Shown: positions 62,178 through 64,000 of the stretch, one piece after another
How positions within the stretch are numbered: the stretch's first letter is position 1
Layout of the letters: each line of letters starts with the position of its first letter
Notes under the pieces: model-generated
What the model saw: the letters and a program-made list of their open reading frames with translations, nothing else
Database searches by the model: none
What the model was told of the DNA's origin: nothing
Program-made: the position numbers and the translations under genes
Assembly: GCF_026410255.1 (NCBI RefSeq)
Contig: NZ_JAPMLL010000002.1
Coordinates: forward strand, 124,001-188,000
Origin: Xanthomarina sp. F1114
GTDB taxonomy: Bacteria > Bacteroidota > Bacteroidia > Flavobacteriales > Flavobacteriaceae
DNA: 64,000 nt
Reading direction: 5' to 3'

Positions 62178-63062
62178 GTGAAAATTGCAATTTTCGGTCA
62201 ATTCTATCATAAAAATGCTGAAGAAGCGGTAGAAATACTCTTAGACCATCTTTACGAAAAAGACACTAATGTATATCTAGAAGAACAGTTTTTCAAGATT
62301 ATAAATCTTCAATTAACAGACCACAAAAACTACAGTAGTTTTAAAACTTTTAATGTTTTAGATAAAAGTTTTGATTTATTAATAAGTATTGGTGGCGATG
62401 GAACCATGCTAAGAAGTGCTACTTTAGTAAAAGACCTAGACATTCCTATTGTAGGAATAAATACTGGCAGATTAGGCTTTCTTGCAACCATACAAAACGA
62501 AGCCATTATAACTGCTATTGACGATATTTTATGTGGAAATTACAAAATCTCTGAACGCAGTTTACTCAGCATAAAAACAGATCCAGAACAAGAAGACTTT
62601 CAAGAATTAGATTTTGCATTAAACGAAATAGCTGTTAGTAGAAAAAATACAACTTCCATGATTACAGTGGAAACGAAGCTAAATGGCGAATATTTAACTT
62701 CCTATTGGAGTGATGGCTTAATAATAGCTACTCCAACCGGATCTACAGGTTATTCTTTAAGCTGTGGTGGTCCGGTAATTACACCTGATACAAACAGTCT
62801 TGTTTTAACCCCTATCTCTCCTCATAATTTAAATGCCAGACCTTTAATTATTACCGACTCTACAGAAATAGAGATAAAGGTAAATGGACGTGAAGACAAC
62901 TATTTAATTTCCTTAGACTCTAGAATTGCAACTATTGGTAAGGATACAATTGTAACCATTAAAAAAGCACCTTTTAAAATTAAAATGATTGAGTTATTAC
63001 AAGAAAGTTTTATTGATACCCTCCGAAAAAAACTGCTTTGGGGAGAAGATCGACGCAATTAA
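62178..63062 (+). CDS. nadK: NAD kinase
   Basis: 294 residues with GGDGTMLRSA (about 73-82), the catalytic Asp in the GGDG loop, NTGRLGFLAT, and the second motif WSDGLIIATPTGSTGYSLSCGGP. It makes NADP from NAD and ATP. The start is a GTG (62178); no ATG fits upstream in frame, and the product begins at the conserved KIAIFGQ strand. Confidence 0.94.
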   Translation: MKIAIFGQFYHKNAEEAVEILLDHLYEKDTNVYLEEQFFKIINLQLTDHKNYSSFKTFNVLDKSFDLLISIGGDGTMLRSATLVKDLDIPIVGINTGRLGFLATIQNEAIITAIDDILCGNYKISERSLLSIKTDPEQEDFQELDFALNEIAVSRKNTTSMITVETKLNGEYLTSYWSDGLIIATPTGSTGYSLSCGGPVITPDTNSLVLTPISPHNLNARPLIITDSTEIEIKVNGREDNYLISLDSRIATIGKDTIVTIKKAPFKIKMIELLQESFIDTLRKKLLWGEDRRN

Positions 63063-63162
63063 ACAATAATTTTTAAGAAAAGCTGTTTTATTCGTAATAC
63101 TATTCCATTCAAATTGTTATAGGGAATTCTTATTTATTATATTTGCAAACTTTTGAACATTT

Positions 63163-63852
63163 ATGAGGTATTTAACCACTGTATTTTTTTTAATAGTAAC
63201 TATTCAATTAAGCCAATCTCAAACTCATGAAATAGGAGTTTTTCTTGGTGGTAGTAACTTTATAGGCGATGTTGGCGCAACAAATTATATTGCACCAAAT
63301 CAGCTCGCTGTTGGTGGTATCTATAAATGGAACAGAAGTGCTAGACATTCCTTTCGATTCTCGTTAATGTATAGCGATTTGGAGATGAACGATTTAAAAT
63401 CGGATGATCCCAGACGTCAAGAACGAGGATATAAAATTAATAACGATATAGTAGAGGCATCTGTAGGGTTAGAGTTTACATTTTTCGACTTTAATTTACA
63501 CGACGAAAAAAACAAAGTAACACCCTATTTATATTCTGGAATATCAGTTGCTTATCACGACAATTATTTTTTTACGCCAGGAGGAGAGCTTAGATCAGAA
63601 GACACTTCAAGTTTTGCTTATGGCATTCCTATGGTTTTTGGTGTGAAAGCCAAATTCATGGATAACTTTGTATTAGCGGCAGAAATTGGCGCAAGATACA
63701 CCTTTAGTGATGAAATAGATGGTAGCGCTCCTGACTTTGACAACGATTCTAATCTGGCATTCGGAAATAAAAACAACAACGATTGGTATGTTTTTACAGG
63801 CCTCACACTAACTTATACCTTTGGTAGAAAACCTTGCTACTGCGTTTTTTAA
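63163..63852 (+). CDS. DUF6089-type outer-membrane beta-barrel protein
   Basis: 229 residues with a signal peptide (about 1-19, cleaved after LSQSQ). It has alternating amphipathic strands: HEIGVFLGGSNFIGDVGATNYIAPNQLAVGGIYKWN, YSGISVAYHDNYFF, LAAEIGARYTFSDEIDG, WYVFTGLTLTYTF. DUF6089 members lie before uppS and bamA in flavobacteria and are thought to be small barrels. The end KPCYCVF includes two Cys. Confidence 0.85.
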   Translation: MRYLTTVFFLIVTIQLSQSQTHEIGVFLGGSNFIGDVGATNYIAPNQLAVGGIYKWNRSARHSFRFSLMYSDLEMNDLKSDDPRRQERGYKINNDIVEASVGLEFTFFDFNLHDEKNKVTPYLYSGISVAYHDNYFFTPGGELRSEDTSSFAYGIPMVFGVKAKFMDNFVLAAEIGARYTFSDEIDGSAPDFDNDSNLAFGNKNNNDWYVFTGLTLTYTFGRKPCYCVF

Positions 63853-64000
63853 ATGGACTTAAAATCAGAAATAAATACTAATAAATTACCAAAACATCTT
63901 GCTATTATCATGGATGGCAATGGTAGATGGGCAAAACAAAAAGGCATGCTACGGGCTATTGGTCATGAAAATGGCACAAAATCTGTAAGACAGGTTGTAG
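63853..64000 (+). CDS. uppS: Isoprenyl transferase (undecaprenyl diphosphate synthase), 5' part only
   Basis: The first 49 codons, [20 protein letters not shown] then [21 protein letters not shown], run off the window edge. Asp21 in [10 protein letters not shown] is the catalytic Asp and GHENG belongs to the conserved GHxxG loop. The start is the base after the DUF6089 stop. Expected to make C55 undecaprenyl diphosphate for cell-wall lipid carriers. Confidence 0.92.
   Translation, partial: MDLKSEINTNKLPKHLAIIMDGNGRWAKQKGMLRAIGHENGTKSVRQVV

Noticed and set aside
1-64000. CRISPR arrays, IS elements and rRNA genes
   Set aside because: No regularly spaced repeat-spacer unit, transposase or rRNA sequence was seen on reading the window. 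The iterons at 35.5 kb are short, with 9-11 bp periods.

Overview
The window is AT-rich DNA from a member of the Bacteroidota, most likely a marine member of the Flavobacteriaceae. Gene content supports this: a short primary sigma factor, a FolK-deoxynucleoside kinase fusion, fused-type CrtY, a DUF6089 barrel, GH3 and CBS/NAD kinase/UppS order. Promoters also fit, with the Bacteroidota form TTTG-N19-TAnnTTTG and little Shine-Dalgarno signal. All calls come from reading the sequence and from family knowledge; no database search was run.

Layout. 1-7.3 kb is housekeeping: FAD-dependent oxidoreductase, fabD-lspA, galE with a sugar aminotransferase, and Kdo transferase. 7.4-30.7 kb is a stress and signalling region. 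It holds four tandem-domain universal stress proteins (Usp), an ATP-cone nuclease, a metallo-beta-lactamase RNase, a sensor kinase with a LOV-type PAS domain, a response regulator fused to a CRP/FNR module, MscS, CbpA/CbpM, a GluR0-like K+ channel, an Mla-type lipid ABC system and a NYN protein. 31.1-36.85 kb is a small integrated element at the 3' end of tRNA-Leu(UAA). 36.8-49.2 kb returns to core genes: two tRNAs, mutS, a SpoU methyltransferase, folK-dNK, asmA, rpoD, rpsU and GH3. 49.5-55.5 kb is a carotenoid locus with a CarH-like B12 photoreceptor-repressor, a fasciclin lipoprotein, then crtI-crtB-crtZ-crtY (expected product zeaxanthin). 55.6-64 kb is core again: clpX, clpP, tig, a hydrolase, pdxJ, CBS, nadK, DUF6089 and the start of uppS.

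Main discovery candidate. Around the kinase/regulator pair there are six good and one weaker FNR-like palindromes (TGAY-N4-ATCA). In every case a Bacteroidota -7 element lies exactly 23 bp downstream, though at two of the seven (9.1 and 19.3 kb) that element is weak. The boxes front the usp genes and the kinase operon. Three of them front short intergenic units that end in terminator-like structures and encode no ordinary protein: two candidate small RNAs and a 27-codon ORF. The kinase PAS domain keeps the LOV photoactive cysteine motif NCRFLQ and the flavin-contact Asn/Gln residues. The regulator has no iron-sulfur cysteines. I infer a blue-light- or redox-responsive LOV kinase acting through a REC-CRP activator on Usp proteins, RNA turnover and small RNAs.

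Other notable points. There is an operator array between carH and the fasciclin gene. The tRNA-Leu element carries an iteron cluster and its own replacement terminator for the tRNA operon. Both light-related systems lie within about 35 kb of each other.
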